This document shows positions 33,042 to 43,925 of a stretch of DNA of 64,000 bases, piece by piece. This DNA is from Axinella damicornis (lineage: Eukaryota > Porifera > Demospongiae > Axinellida > Axinellidae): NCBI GenBank assembly GCA_963931865.1, contig OZ007507.1:15000450-15064449 (forward strand), given 5' to 3'. Position 1 is the first letter of the stretch. Every line of letters begins with the position of its first letter. Below the pieces are notes generated by a model. It was not told where the DNA came from and did not search any database. It worked only from the letters and a program-made list of their open reading frames with translations. The translations under genes and the position numbers were made by a program.

Positions 33042-33457
33042 GCCAGTGGGTTACGTGTTACCAAGCACAGGCCAGTCAAGTTCCATCCTCTGGCAATAGC
33101 TGAAGCAGCAGTCTAACACACCGTGATGGTTTTAATATAGCTATGCATGCAGTCATCGTTAAAGCCCGCATGCATGCTAGCTAGCTAGCTGCTACACACC
33201 ATGATGTGCTCTGCATGCAGGACATGAGATCGCTTGAAGCACTCTCCCCGTCTTCATGAAATGCTTTAGCCCCTCACCGCGCGCTATAGTCTCCATCCTT
33301 GTTGAGGTAGACCGTTCAGTTCGTGTCTCAGTCGTTTCGGACGTTGCAATGGTGTGTACGTGTTCGCTTGTGGTTTGAATTAACGCATGACGCAATGACA
33401 CGCAAAATACGAGCAGGAAGTGATTTACGGCACGACGTACGATAGATATAAATAATT

Positions 33458-34198
33458 ACACTCCTGGTATAGAGAAAATTGTGCCGCGTAATTACACTCC
33501 TGGTATTTTTTTTTTCTGATTAAAAAATTATCCAACCGTCATAGCTATACGAATAAATTTTACAGTGAAATAAAAGTGATACAACCAAAACAGCACCTGC
33601 ATGCAGGCTGAAACTGAATGATACAAAACAACCAACCAAATGCATATATGGTAAAGGTAAATGGATAAATTATTATTAAAAAAGTATAAAAATAATATAT
33701 TAGAGCATAGTGACATGACCTGCGAAAGTGAAAGTCAGACGAGGCCATCCACCAGACCTCACAGCACGCAGGAAAGGTCTCCAGAAATTCCGACTACACC
33801 ATCGTGATCGCTATCATGCAGTGACACAACCACATAATAATTGTGGCGAAACTCACCTTGGTGATGGAGATACAAGCGCTTTTGTCGTGCCGTCGGCCGC
33901 CATTGCTCGATTGTTCTCTTCGACGTTGGTTGCCAGTACAGTCATACGAAGGGCCCACAAAGATTCTGACCACACAGCCGTAATCGCTGTTGTTCACTGA
34001 CGGTTACATACCGAAACTCACCGTGCAGGCAAGGTTGTAAGTGCTGTTACAATTTCGTGTCTTCCTTTTGGTCGCCATTGCTTGCTTTCGACTGAGCGTG
34101 GTTGCACGTGGCATGTGCGTTAATTGGAACGAATTGCAATAATTAGCTTGAGGCAACCGCGGAGTTGCAACGGCTACCAGGAGTGCGGTTGCCCCTCG
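33458..34198 (-). mobile_element. Family D element, copy 1
   Basis: On the minus strand it starts CGAGGGGCAACCGCACTCC at 34198. The left edge shows TTACACTCCTGGTA and its partner GTGCCGCGTAA twice. Inside are the conserved cassettes, including GTGAGTTTCGCCACAATTA (plus-strand complement near 33845-33860). An AT-rich stretch (33500-33720) separates the body from the end. Confidence 0.75.
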
Positions 34199-34276
34199 TT
34201 ACACTCCTGGAAGGGGAAAAATTGTGCCGCGTAATTACACTCCTGGTAAGGGGAAAAATTGTGCCGCGTAAATAAT
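34199..34276 (-). mobile_element. Family D copy 2, distal end (split by the LINE)
   Basis: Two tandem terminal units (TTACACTCCTGG...GTGCCGCGTAA). The second is the far end of copy 2, whose body lies at 39097-39547. The LINE between them is flanked by GTAAATAAT. Confidence 0.75.
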
Positions 34277-35243
34277 TAGAATGCTGAGCCCATGGGGGCC
34301 ATCCCGCATACATGTACAAAAGTGGTAGTGCACCGTGAGTATAAAATGAAAAGAATATGAATATGAGCAGGGTGTATATGTATAGGTAATCACATGGGTT
34401 TCGAGTGCAATTTGGGAAATAATTGCACGAGCAACAGGCAAAGTAATTGCACGAGCGATAGCGAGTGCAATTTATGACTGTTGTGAGTGCAATTATTCCC
34501 AAATGGCACGAGAATACATGTGATTAAATACTAATCATGTACTTCCAGGCATGGCATGGTCGAAAGCAAGCGGCTTGAGCGATTAAAGCCACGCCCCAGC
34601 CACAAAAGCGCTCGAAGCGCGAGCGAACTACACGCTACTAGTACCGCTTATCTTATTCGCTCAGAGTACTGACCTGTTCTTCAGTTGTGTAGTGAAGCTT
34701 TAGGACGGAAGCGCGGTGTTGCAACTGACACCCCCAGGGTCCCAAAACAGCAGCACAGAGCCTGTGTGCGCATAACCTGAGCCACGAACAGTACGGCTGC
34801 AGCGCTACTAGCGCCACCGTTTCTGTGACAACACTTTCGCCACGCCATCGTTCGGTTCTCACAGCGTTTCTTCAGCTCAGGTACAGAAAGCTTAAACAAC
34901 GCGAGCGCTCACACAGTACAGCCATTTTCAACTGTTGCTAATGAAAACGAGGCGTAGCCATGACGCGGACGCTCGTTGCTAGGGCGGAGCTTCACCTGAT
35001 TGGTTAGCGCGCACCGCGGCCGCTTCGTAACCGTGCAATTTCTGACAGCCCTCGGGCTACAATAACCGTGCAATTTGGAAAAAAAATTGCACGCTTTTCT
35101 ATGGGAGTAAATGTATGGCAACTATAATAAGTATGTGATTAATGTTAAAATAATGACTACCACAAAGACACATATAAAAGTGGCACAATGGAGTGACTGG
35201 TTGATTGATTGGGGGGAGAGATTGGGGGTTACAGGGGTTTAGG

Positions 35244-38200
35244 TTAGCAGGGATTTCCGCCATATACCAACTCCTTCCGCCTCAGCCACCACTTCAGCAC
35301 TTCTTCCATAACACACTCATCCACTCTAGCTCCTGCATCTCCCTGTATGCTCCTTCCCAGCAGCAAAGCCATCTTTCCTTCTTCCTCTGCCCTCCAATAT
35401 TCCTCCAACCATTCTTGTGTTCCTTCCATCCGACCTATTCTCTCCACCAACCTCTGCCTCTCCCACCTGAACTCCTCACACCTTACCAGGAAGTGTTTGA
35501 CGTCCTCCACTTCCCCACTGTCACATAACACACATCTATCCTCAGTACACATCCTACACCTCTTTTTGTCTTCAAACAACCCAGCTGAACCTGTCCTCAA
35601 CCGAAACCGTAATCTCAATTCTTCATGCCCCACAAAAGACCTTGTGTACTGCTCCAGCCCAGCTACCTCCTCCACCTTTCTGTACCACCTCAGACTACTT
35701 TTTCCCTCTACCTCCTCCACCCAGTCCCTTGAGTTGATGCTGTGGACTCTCTCCTTCCATTCCTGTACTGGCTCCATCCTGTAATCTTCCAACTCGTACT
35801 TCCTTAACAGCAATGCACACTCACTCTCCCAGCTAACCCCTCCACACTCCTTCATCTCTGCTGTTATCTGCTTGACCAACCTGTTGTCATCAAGCCTCTG
35901 TAACCTCCTTCCATACAGTACCTTCTTCTCTTCCCTCCTCTCCTCGAGTTTCCTCCATCCCAGATCTCCCCGTATTGCTGCCCCTGCCACAGTTCTGCTC
36001 GCACCAAGTAGCTTCCTGCCTACCCTTTCCTGGACAGCTTCTAACTTCCTGTTTGCTACTTTCCCTCCTGTCCACCACACACTGGCTGCATGTTCAAGAC
36101 TTGGGCGGGCCAAGAGCTCCCATATTAGCCTCCCACGTTCCACCTCAATCTGACCATTCACACGACTCATCCACTCTGTCCTCCCTGCCCATTCCTCAGC
36201 CTTCTCCCTCATCCTTTCAAACTGCACATTCCCCTTCATTTTCCTGTCCAACCAAACGCCTAGATACTTAAAAGCTTCCACCTCCTCCATCACTTCTCCA
36301 TTGATCGACCAGCTCTCTCCCCCACTTGTTCCAACGACCATCGTCTTGCTCTTCCGTGCGTTGAACCTGAACTTCCACTGCTGTGCATACCTTCCCACCA
36401 CATCTAACATTTCCTGGAGTTCAGCACTAGACTCAGCCATCAGTACAACATCATCCGCATACATCAACCCTCCACACCAAGTACCTTCCATTTTCACTCC
36501 CAGGCTTTTCTCTTCCAACTGTTCCATCATTCCCATCACGTAGATGCTGTATAGAAGTGGGGACAAAGGGCACCCCTGCCGTAACCCCGTTTCGACTGGG
36601 AACCATCTTGACTTCCCCCCTTCCAGCACTACACTCGCCTCAACTCCCTCATACAAACCTCTACAGATCCGGACAAATTTATCCTCTATCCCATACTGCT
36701 CCATCTTCTTCCATAGCCCTTCACGCCAAACTGTGTCATAAGCCTTGCTGACATCTAGGAAAGCCACATAGGTCCCCTTCTTCTCTTTCCTCCTCAACTC
36801 GCATACCCCCCTCAGAATCAAGATCTGGTCGGCACACCTCCTTTCTGACCTAAAACCTCCCTGGGCCTCTGTTAAAATCTCCTCTTCGGCATATGCACTC
36901 AACCTCTTGGACAGCAGCCTCGTCAAAACCTTAGCAACACAACTCCCCAAGGCGATACCCCTGTAGTTGCTGGCAAGCTCTGGGTCCCGATCCTTGTACA
37001 AAGGCACGACAAAGCTCCTTCTCCAATCCTTTGGACAGCATGTGTGCTGTACGACTATGTTGAGCAGCTGCACCAAGGTTTCCACTATCTTGGTACCCCC
37101 ATACATCATCATCTCATTGAGGATACCATCTGGGCCAGCAGCTTTGCCTCTTTTCAACTGTTTGAGGATCCCTACCACCTCAACAAAAGCCACCAACTCA
37201 CAAATGTCTGACTGCACTCCAGTAGTCCCTGTCTCATCTTCGTCCTCTTCTGTGAAATCTCCACTCTCTTGCCTCCTTCCCAATTCTTCCCAATGCCTGG
37301 CCAGTTCTTCGATCACATCCTCCTGACCCTCCTCCACATGTCCCACCTTATTCTTCATTCTTGGTATGGTCTTTCGCTTCCTTTTCCTCCTATATACGTC
37401 CGACCAGAACAGCTTGCTGCTGGGCCCCCCCTGCTCTCTGATTTTCTTCAGGGTCTTTCTCCTCAACTCCTTCTTCTCCTTCCTCACTTGCTTCTTCACG
37501 GCTCTCCTTTTTTTCTTGTAGTCCTCCCATTGGGTATTAAGAACAACCTCACTCCTTCTTGCCTCTCTAACCTTCCTACAAGCCTCCTTTCTTGCTCGGA
37601 TAACTGCCTCGACCTCCTTTGACCACCAGCCTTTTGAGTTTTCAGTGATCTTCTTCTTTCCTATCCCCCTCTCTGCTGCTGTGATAACCCCCTTCGTCCA
37701 TATCTCCCAAGCAGCTTCAACTAGTGCTTCCCCTTCCAACTTGTGGTTCAGCTCTTCCAGTTGGGTATCCCAGTCTGCAAACTCTTCCACCACTGCATCC
37801 TGATATCCCTGCCAATCGCACTTCCCATCAATTCTCCACTTGTAACGCTCCTGTAACACTTCCCTTTCCTGGTCCCCAAGCCTCACTTCACACCATAGCA
37901 CATTGTGGTCTGACCCGACCTCCTTGCTCCCCGAGTCTTCAATCTGCATTCTCTCCACGGCAAGCCCTCTTGAGAACAGTATGTAGTCGATGACTGATCT
38001 CTTTTGCCCACATTCCCAAGTCCACCTCCCTTGACATTGTGGGAGCTCATTCCCGATGACTAGACCTCCAGCCCACACCAAGTTCAAATGCCTCTGACCA
38101 TTCCTGTTTGGTTGCTGCTCATCCCCCAACCCAATATGTGCATTAAAATCGCCCATTACAACCACCTCAAACCCCTCTCCTTGTAGCCTAGCTACCTCCT

Positions 38201-38570
38201 CCTGCAAATCTTCAAATTGAGCCTCTGTATCACCGATCCTTACACCCTCAGGGTTGGCATATATCACCCCAACAGCTATTTTCTTCTCTCCCCTCAACTT
38301 GAGCTCCACCCACACTACCCCTTCCCTCTGACACGGCAACTGCCTGGAGTGCAACTCCTTCCGTACCAGGATCCCTACTCCTCCACTTGCACGTTTGGAC
38401 CCCTGTCTGTTACGCCCATACCACACATATCCCGCTGCATTTGCTTCTTCCTCTTCCCTCAAGAAAGTCTCAGCAAGGCCAAGCACATCTAGCTGCCGTT
38501 CTTGTAGTGCTAGCTTAACATCCACTTCCCTCGACCACCAACCTCTGCAGTTTACGAAACCCAATGCCAA
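35244..38570 (-). CDS. LINE ORF2: endonuclease and reverse transcriptase
   Basis: An uninterrupted frame of 1108 codons. Residues 1-230 are an AP-type endonuclease: GLAETF (catalytic Glu about 34), VMGDFNAHIG (about 138-147), SVIDYIL and GSDHNVLW with catalytic Asp-His near 221. A basic linker spans about 320-410. The RT domain runs from about 470 to 800 with GKAAGPDG, NYRGIALGS, FLDVSKAYDTVW, LRQGCPLSP and the catalytic YADDVVLMA (about 704). A Cys/His-rich C-terminus (CRMCTEDRCVLCDSGEVEDV) follows. The first recorded codon is TTG, so the true start may be upstream. The frame has no stop or frameshift, which suggests recent insertion. It makes cDNA by target-primed reverse transcription. Confidence 0.93.
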   Translation of the reverse strand: MALGFVNCRGWWSREVDVKLALQERQLDVLGLAETFLREEEEANAAGYVWYGRNRQGSKRASGGVGILVRKELHSRQLPCQREGVVWVELKLRGEKKIAVGVIYANPEGVRIGDTEAQFEDLQEEVARLQGEGFEVVVMGDFNAHIGLGDEQQPNRNGQRHLNLVWAGGLVIGNELPQCQGRWTWECGQKRSVIDYILFSRGLAVERMQIEDSGSKEVGSDHNVLWCEVRLGDQEREVLQERYKWRIDGKCDWQGYQDAVVEEFADWDTQLEELNHKLEGEALVEAAWEIWTKGVITAAERGIGKKKITENSKGWWSKEVEAVIRARKEACRKVREARRSEVVLNTQWEDYKKKRRAVKKQVRKEKKELRRKTLKKIREQGGPSSKLFWSDVYRRKRKRKTIPRMKNKVGHVEEGQEDVIEELARHWEELGRRQESGDFTEEDEDETGTTGVQSDICELVAFVEVVGILKQLKRGKAAGPDGILNEMMMYGGTKIVETLVQLLNIVVQHTCCPKDWRRSFVVPLYKDRDPELASNYRGIALGSCVAKVLTRLLSKRLSAYAEEEILTEAQGGFRSERRCADQILILRGVCELRRKEKKGTYVAFLDVSKAYDTVWREGLWKKMEQYGIEDKFVRICRGLYEGVEASVVLEGGKSRWFPVETGLRQGCPLSPLLYSIYVMGMMEQLEEKSLGVKMEGTWCGGLMYADDVVLMAESSAELQEMLDVVGRYAQQWKFRFNARKSKTMVVGTSGGESWSINGEVMEEVEAFKYLGVWLDRKMKGNVQFERMREKAEEWAGRTEWMSRVNGQIEVERGRLIWELLARPSLEHAASVWWTGGKVANRKLEAVQERVGRKLLGASRTVAGAAIRGDLGWRKLEERREEKKVLYGRRLQRLDDNRLVKQITAEMKECGGVSWESECALLLRKYELEDYRMEPVQEWKERVHSINSRDWVEEVEGKSSLRWYRKVEEVAGLEQYTRSFVGHEELRLRFRLRTGSAGLFEDKKRCRMCTEDRCVLCDSGEVEDVKHFLVRCEEFRWERQRLVERIGRMEGTQEWLEEYWRAEEEGKMALLLGRSIQGDAGARVDECVMEEVLKWWLRRKELVYGGNPC

Positions 38571-38644
38571 CTGGACCCAACCCTGGCTTCCATCCCCGCT
38601 TCCCCTCCCCCCCTCCCCCCCTCCCCCCGCCCCCCCTTGGTGAC

Positions 38645-39082
38645 TTACTGACTGCTGCCCTTGGGAGCAGCTAGACTCCCTTGGACAGTTGCTTTCACAT
38701 ACTCTGTGATTGCTTGGTTGAATAAGTTCAGCTGGCTCAGTACTTTGTCTGCCACATCATGGGTTTGATTCCTGTTCGGTCTTGTCCTGGGCGTTTCCCT
38801 GTTCGATCGTGTCCTGTCTGTTTTTCTGTGTCGCTCGGAGTTTTTTGAAGCCTTCCTAATTCTTTCCTGCGTGCGTTGATTCGCTTGGCCTCTTGAGTCC
38901 AATTGATTGTCCGGTCTCTGCCTCCTGCCGATGAAAATGGGCCTGCCTATGAGGTCACTTTTGGTGGGACTCCCTGGTGTTACTGTTGAGTCACCATGTT
39001 TTCCCCTTGAGTGTCCCCTTCTCTTTGCATTTGTCCATGCAATGTGTTTGCTCCTTTCCGGCTGACAAATGCGCTTCTCCAC
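38645..39082 (-). CDS. LINE ORF1-like basic protein
   Basis: About 145 codons, ending 74 bp before ORF2. It is rich in Arg, Lys, Gln and Asn (KRRGHSRGKHGD, RTRSNRETPRTRPNRNQ) and has a short helical C-terminus (VADKVLSQLNLFNQAITEYV). This composition suits a nucleic-acid-binding ORF1. There is no ATG at the beginning (it opens with GTG), so the 5' end may be truncated or a non-ATG start used. Between the ORFs is a purine tract with repeated GGGGGAG units. Confidence 0.6.
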   Translation of the reverse strand: MEKRICQPERSKHIAWTNAKRRGHSRGKHGDSTVTPGSPTKSDLIGRPIFIGRRQRPDNQLDSRGQANQRTQERIRKASKNSERHRKTDRTRSNRETPRTRPNRNQTHDVADKVLSQLNLFNQAITEYVKATVQGSLAAPKGSSQ

Positions 39083-39096
39083 TTGGACAAATTAAT

Positions 39097-39547
39097 GTAA
39101 ATAATCAAACCTCATAGCTCGCAGGAAAGGTCTACAGAGATTCTGACTACACTGTCGTGATGGCTATCATGCAGTTATACAAACGTATAATAATTGTGCT
39201 GAAACTCACCTTGGTGGTGGAGATACAAGCGCATTTGTTGTGCCGTCGGCCGCCATTGCTCGATCGCTCTCTTCAACGTTGGTTGCTAGTACAGTCTTAC
39301 GAAGGCCCCACAAAGAATCTGACTACACAGCTGTAATCGCTGTCGTTCATTGACGCTTACATGCCAAAACTCACCGTCCTGGCAAAGTTGTAAGTGCTGT
39401 AATAACGCCGTGTCTTCCCTTTGCTAGCGATCGACAGAGCGTGGTTGCCACGTGGCATGTGCGTTAATTGGAACTCACGTCGACACTTGCGCTACGGCGA
39501 GTCGCAACCGGGGTTGCAACAGCTACCAGGAGTGCGGTTGCCTCTCG
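39097..39547 (-). mobile_element. Family D copy 2, body
   Basis: The main part of the element interrupted by the LINE. It contains both ATG/GTGAGT cassettes in minus orientation and ends at TGCGGTTGCCTCTCG. Confidence 0.8.
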
Positions 39548-40134
39548 TATAATACAATATAATATAATGTTTGAGTACTTAGGATTGGTCTACAGAAATT
39601 CTGACTACACCGCCGTGATCGCTATGACCTGAATGATAAAAGTTGGTGCTGAAACTCACCTTGGTGGTGGAGATATGAGCGCTTTTGTCTCGCCGTTGGC
39701 CGCCATTGCTCGAGCGCTCCATCGACTTCCGGTGGCAGTACCCTTCTTAGGAAAGGCACACGAAAATTCTGACCACACGGCCGTGATCGCTGTCGTTCAC
39801 TGACACTTTCATGCCAAACTCACCGTGCTGGCTAAGTTGTGAGTGCTGTAATAATGTCTTGTCTTCCTATTGGTCGCCATTGCTCGCGATCGACTGAGCG
39901 TGGTTGCACGTGGCATGTGCGTTAATTGGAACTTATTGCAATACTTAGCTTGCGCTAACGCGGCTACTTTATGAATGGTACTTCAGAGCACTAAATAATT
40001 TCTGATCTTCTCTATATATAGCTATCATCATGGTACTCACGTCATGTGTGATAATTGGAACGAACTGTCACACTTAGCTTACTTAGCTTGTGCTACCGTT
40101 TAACCGCGGCTACCAGGAGTGCGGTTGCCCCTCG
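39548..40134 (-). mobile_element. Family D element, copy 3
   Basis: Directly follows copy 2 in the same orientation. It has an AT-rich start (TATAATACAATATAATATAA), shared with copy 9 at 55980, and ends GTGCGGTTGCCCCTCG. An extra duplicated segment lies at about 39965-40090. Confidence 0.8.
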
Positions 40135-40226
40135 ATAAATAAATAAATAAATAAATATATGGAAAATTCACAGCAAACTCGTCTATGTGGGGCTCGCTCA
40201 GGCTCGCCCCAACAAACAACATCATA

Positions 40227-41559
40227 CGAAATGGCCTCACAAAGTGCACTAATTAACCAGTGATATTGACCTCAGCATCGGAGATTTCACTGTATAATAC
40301 AGTGACTCACTGCATGTAAGGCTGGGTCGGGTTGACCACAGCAAGAATTTCGCGCGCCGTGCGTATCTATGGAAACGATTGCACACGGCACTAATGTCAT
40401 CTGATTGCGGTTGGTTTATTACGTTACAGAATGCCATGAATACTGATTTCGTGCTGCATTGGACTGTATACGATATACGGCATCCATCTTCAAGCGATTG
40501 CAAAGCGCTAGCGATCTAGCATTAGACGCCGATGTCCGAGGTGCCATGCCTGCTGTACAGACGAGTTTATTCGTTGGAAACGGTCAAACGACCCCATGAG
40601 AAAAGTGGGGCGTGGTCACTTGTCCCGTGACTTTCAGGCCTTTGCGGTTGAAAGGCCGCAAATCAGAGGGAGAACGAAAAGTCGAGCGAGGCGGAATATG
40701 TGTGCTTTGGTATTCTTGACCTTACCGGTGGCAATCCAAAGAGTAGGAATGACTGCGTCTGCCTACCGGGTAGATTGTGGAAATATTGCTCGTAGGAGTT
40801 GCTGTGACGGAAACTATGCTCCCACTGGCCATCTCTGGAGTGGCTGTTTGCGTCGTTGAGCAACTTCCCGGCTGAGTTCGAGAAATCTACGGGGTAGGTT
40901 TTGAGTTGGTTATGTGTACGTTCGAACGGTACCACTCAGTACGCTGTAGCTAACCGGGACATAATCCGCTTCTCTGCCTTTGTGTATGTTTATGTTGGCA
41001 ACGCTGGTCCCACCCACTGACGTCATGTAATAGTTATGACGTAATTGAGTATACATGGGTGGAGTTTTGAGGTTTCACTTTCATATTATCATCAATAACA
41101 TGGAACACAATGATCTATGTCTGTGTAAAACCAAGGTGAAGTTGACATACTAATATGTACATCCTAGCCCAACCCAGGCCTTACATGCAGTGAGGAAATC
41201 TCCGATGCTGAGGTCAATATCACTGGTTATAGAGTGTTTAGACATGACAGAAACCGGTGTGCTTGTTTATGTTACAAGATTAGACCCAACCAACCCCAAC
41301 ACGGATTGCTTTTGAAGCGATACACGCACTGGATAAACGAAATGGCCTCACAAAGTGCACTAATTAACCAGTGATATTGACCTCAGCATCGGAGATTTCA
41401 CTGTATAATACAGTGAAATCTCCGATGCTGAGGTCAATATCACTGGTTATAGAGTGTTTAGACATGACAGAAACCGGTGTGCTTGTTTATGTTACAAGAT
41501 TAGACCCAACCAACCCCAACACGGATTGGTTTTGAAGCTATACACGCACTGGATAAACG
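40227..41559. repeat. Tandem repeat Y with an inserted element X
   Basis: Two tandem copies of a unit of about 220 bp (ATGGCCTCACAAAGTGCACT ... CACTGGATAAACG). The second copy (41340-41559) contains a perfect palindrome at 41365-41447 centred on CACTGTATAATACAGTG. In the first copy this palindrome is opened at ACAGTGA by an 879-bp element X (40316-41194) with ends CTCACTGCATGTAAGGC / GCCTTACATGCAGTGAG. No coding is recognised in X. Confidence 0.8.
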
Positions 41560-42400
41560 GTCTGGGAACAAGACTAGTACACGATGCTTCTGTTGTTACA
41601 CTTCCACTTGTAGAAGACAGCCTGGAGTATTACTTTTACCCACGGGGCCACAGTTACCAAATTGCCACATGCAAATGCCACTTTAGTTGGTTGGTTGTTT
41701 CTCCCCTCAGGCAAAAAGTACTCGGAGTGGCAATTTGGTACTTGCTAGCCTTTTATGCCATCAAAACCGCCTCCCTATCCCCCCCTAGGCCCTCTCATGG
41801 GTACAAATCCCATACACCCTAGCAAGCCATGGTACAACTATTACTTGTAAATAGTTTTCTATTTTTGTACATCTGATTTTTTGTACCCCAAACTCCAAAG
41901 TATTCTGGACAGCTTCTATCTAGGCCTTGGCGGATTTTGCTAGCATAATTTTGGGAAAAATAGGTGCTTCTGAGCATAGTGAATTATGCTGCGAAAAATA
42001 GGTACACTTTCTGACTCTGATGAGAAAAATAGGTACAAATGGGTTTGTAATTTGTAATCAATGTCAGGTATGGGTTTAGAAGTAGCAATGTAGACTACTA
42101 CACACCGCGTATTAGCTAGCTACGTAGGCTATAGCTACGTATTAGATAGAACTACTCAGAAGTATACTGACTAGTAAAACACGTAGCCTGATAGTTTGTT
42201 GTTTAATATTGACGCACTTTCACAGTGACATTGTCTCCAAAATCAGTTTTCAAGTGTTTACAAGTGACATGTGTATTGATGTGAATTTTCAGCATCGATA
42301 TCAATGCCAGCATAATTGAGAAAAATAGGTGAATAAAAAAGAAAAATAGGATAATAACAGGAGAAAAAAAGAAAAGAAAAATAGGTAAAAGTTCGAGCAA
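41560..42400. other. Unassigned stretch with a decayed family A end
   Basis: GGTCTGGGAACAAGACTA at 41560-41577 is a lone family A end. The rest includes an AAAAATAGGT-rich repeat at about 41955-42380, and no gene. Confidence 0.45.
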
Positions 42401-43925
42401 AATCCGCCAAGGCCTACTTCTATCTCACTCAAGTGGTCACAGAACCTACGCACACCTCCCATAGTAGCAATGAGACTCTTTGCCATTCTTTCCGATGCAT
42501 GTGTCACAGTTGATCATGAGTGCAACAACATTCCTCCTCTCAGCAACTCTGATCATTCCTCCATTGAGATAAAACTGAAAGTTTGGAACTCTCAGCCTGC
42601 ATCTACTAACTACGAGACAAATTTTGAATGCCAACTTTGTCAAGGCTTGTGAGCTTATTGACTCTGTTAACTGGGATTCCGTTTTAACTGATGACGTTGA
42701 CTCCTCTCTCATCTCATGGTAACAGAAATTTATGACCATTATGGAGGAATGTATACCGCACACCACTGTTAATGCCAATAGCAACTCCAGCACACCATGG
42801 CTATCTAATAACATGCGACTTATACAGAGCGTAACCGACTGTACAAACTGACGAGAAAGTCCCCTTCCACTATGGCGAAATACAAACACTTGAGGAATAC
42901 TGTCGTCAATCATCTGCAAAAAGCTAAACAACAACTATCAAAAGCTCTGCTCTTCTTCCCCCAAGAAGTTTTGGAACAAGTGAGTCTTTAAAAGACTTGA
43001 TGCGTCTCGGCACGACTTGGTATCAGCTAGAATCATGCAGAGGACATGGCAGCTGTTTAATCCTTTATGACTGCAAAACCTGTTAGCTATGAGACTCAGC
43101 TGAAGTCAGCATCAGTATCCTTGGAGGTTCTGTGTGAGCAAGGGGTGGGTCAGGGTGAGGTGGGAATGTTCACCCAAAGGGTGAAAGCAGTAAGGTCGTG
43201 TCTGGGCTTGATGTTTAGTCAGAGCCAGTTGGGCCATTTTAATTCATAAATGGACCTAGAGAACACCTTGGCCAATTCTTCCAGCAATTATCTAGCTAGT
43301 TAGCTAGAGCTGAGTAGTATGCACTTGAGTGCAGCACACTGTGTATGGATGAGTGAGTATTCATTGTCCTGATTTACATAGCCACAGTCTTGGTGAGTGG
43401 ATTCATGAGCAGCCAAGCAAAACCCATAATCACTTTATAAGATCTACTTAGCGTGTAAAGCAGCACTTGCGCGGGCGCATTGCGAAAAGCGACGTACGTA
43501 CCACGTACCACGTACCTACGCATCCAGCACTGTGTCTCGGCACTTCGGTGCCGAGACAAAAACTACAGATCAGTGACCAAAAATGTTCCCACCCTCAGAC
43601 ACAACAGTCAAATTGCAAGTACAGATGTTGGTAAAGCCAACCTTCTCAATGACTTTCTCCTCCTGCTTAATCACCAACAACCTCCATTAAGCAGATCAGA
43701 CCTTGATCGGTTTCCTGTAGATCCCGACCAATGCCCTGACAACTTATTGCGCAATGAGGACGATGTAGTGGAACTTTTGAGCTCACACAACATTATCAAA
43801 GCAAGTGGACCTGATAATGTTTCAGCCCACATGCTAAATGCAACATGTTGCTAAATGCAACAGCTCACTCAATTGCACCATCAGTGACCAAACTGTCTAT
43901 ATTGCCAATGGATGGAAGTCTGGGA
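42400..43925 (+). pseudogene. Decayed second LINE (endonuclease end and RT start)
   Basis: The plus-strand readings show PPLSNSDHSSIEIKLK (the SDH block at the endonuclease end), then ACELIDSVNWDSVL, IMEECIPHTT and STPWLSNNM. After an inserted MITE (42978-43557) follow IASTDVGKANLLNDF, DVVELLSSHNIIKASGPDN (pre-RT/RT block) and AHSIAPSVTKL. The order matches a CR1/Jockey-type ORF2, different in sequence from the intact LINE. Several frameshifts and stops are present, and only about 900 bp of it remains. Confidence 0.72.
42978..43557. mobile_element. MITE family I, copy 2, inside the decayed LINE
   Basis: Inverted copy of 4861-5494 with GTCTCGGCAC ends and the edge hairpin GTCTCGGCACTTCGGTGCC. 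It interrupts the second LINE between its linker and RT segments. Confidence 0.75.

Larger units (their letters stand above)
28710..33460. repeat. Block of tandem copies of long repeat R1
   Basis: About four partial copies of a repeat of 1-1.6 kb. Markers are GTGATTTACGGCACGACGTA (about 29500, 30540, 31920, 33420), GTGGGGCTCGCTCAGGC (about 29560, 30610, 32000) and its inverse GGGGCGAGCCTGAGCGAG (about 28755, 29615, 30660, 32390). A GCATGCTAGCTAGCTAGCT segment lies at 31680 and 33175. Other copies lie at 40150, 45340-45745 and 57440-57770. Copies meet head to tail at the GGGGC..GCCCC motifs. Small ORFs recur in them, but only the STPR-like one is long. Confidence 0.7.
34277..39096 (-). mobile_element. 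Non-LTR retrotransposon, nearly full length
   Basis: A 4.8-kb insertion on the minus strand. GTAAATAAT at 34268-34276 and 39097-39105 is a 9-bp target duplication, and the flanks join to give a continuous family D element. That fixes both ends without an alignment. It contains an ORF1-like frame, a long ORF2 and about 970 bp of 3' sequence. The latter includes a MITE-like segment with GTGCAATTT repeats (about 34385-35140). No poly(A) tail is visible at the 3' end. It is organised like LINEs of the CR1/Jockey side (EEP endonuclease plus RT); clade not determined. Confidence 0.85.

Noticed and set aside
35205..38643. Many Ser/Pro/Leu-rich plus-strand ORFs
   Set aside because: All lie opposite the intact LINE ORF2, whose purine-rich coding strand leaves the other strand poor in stops.
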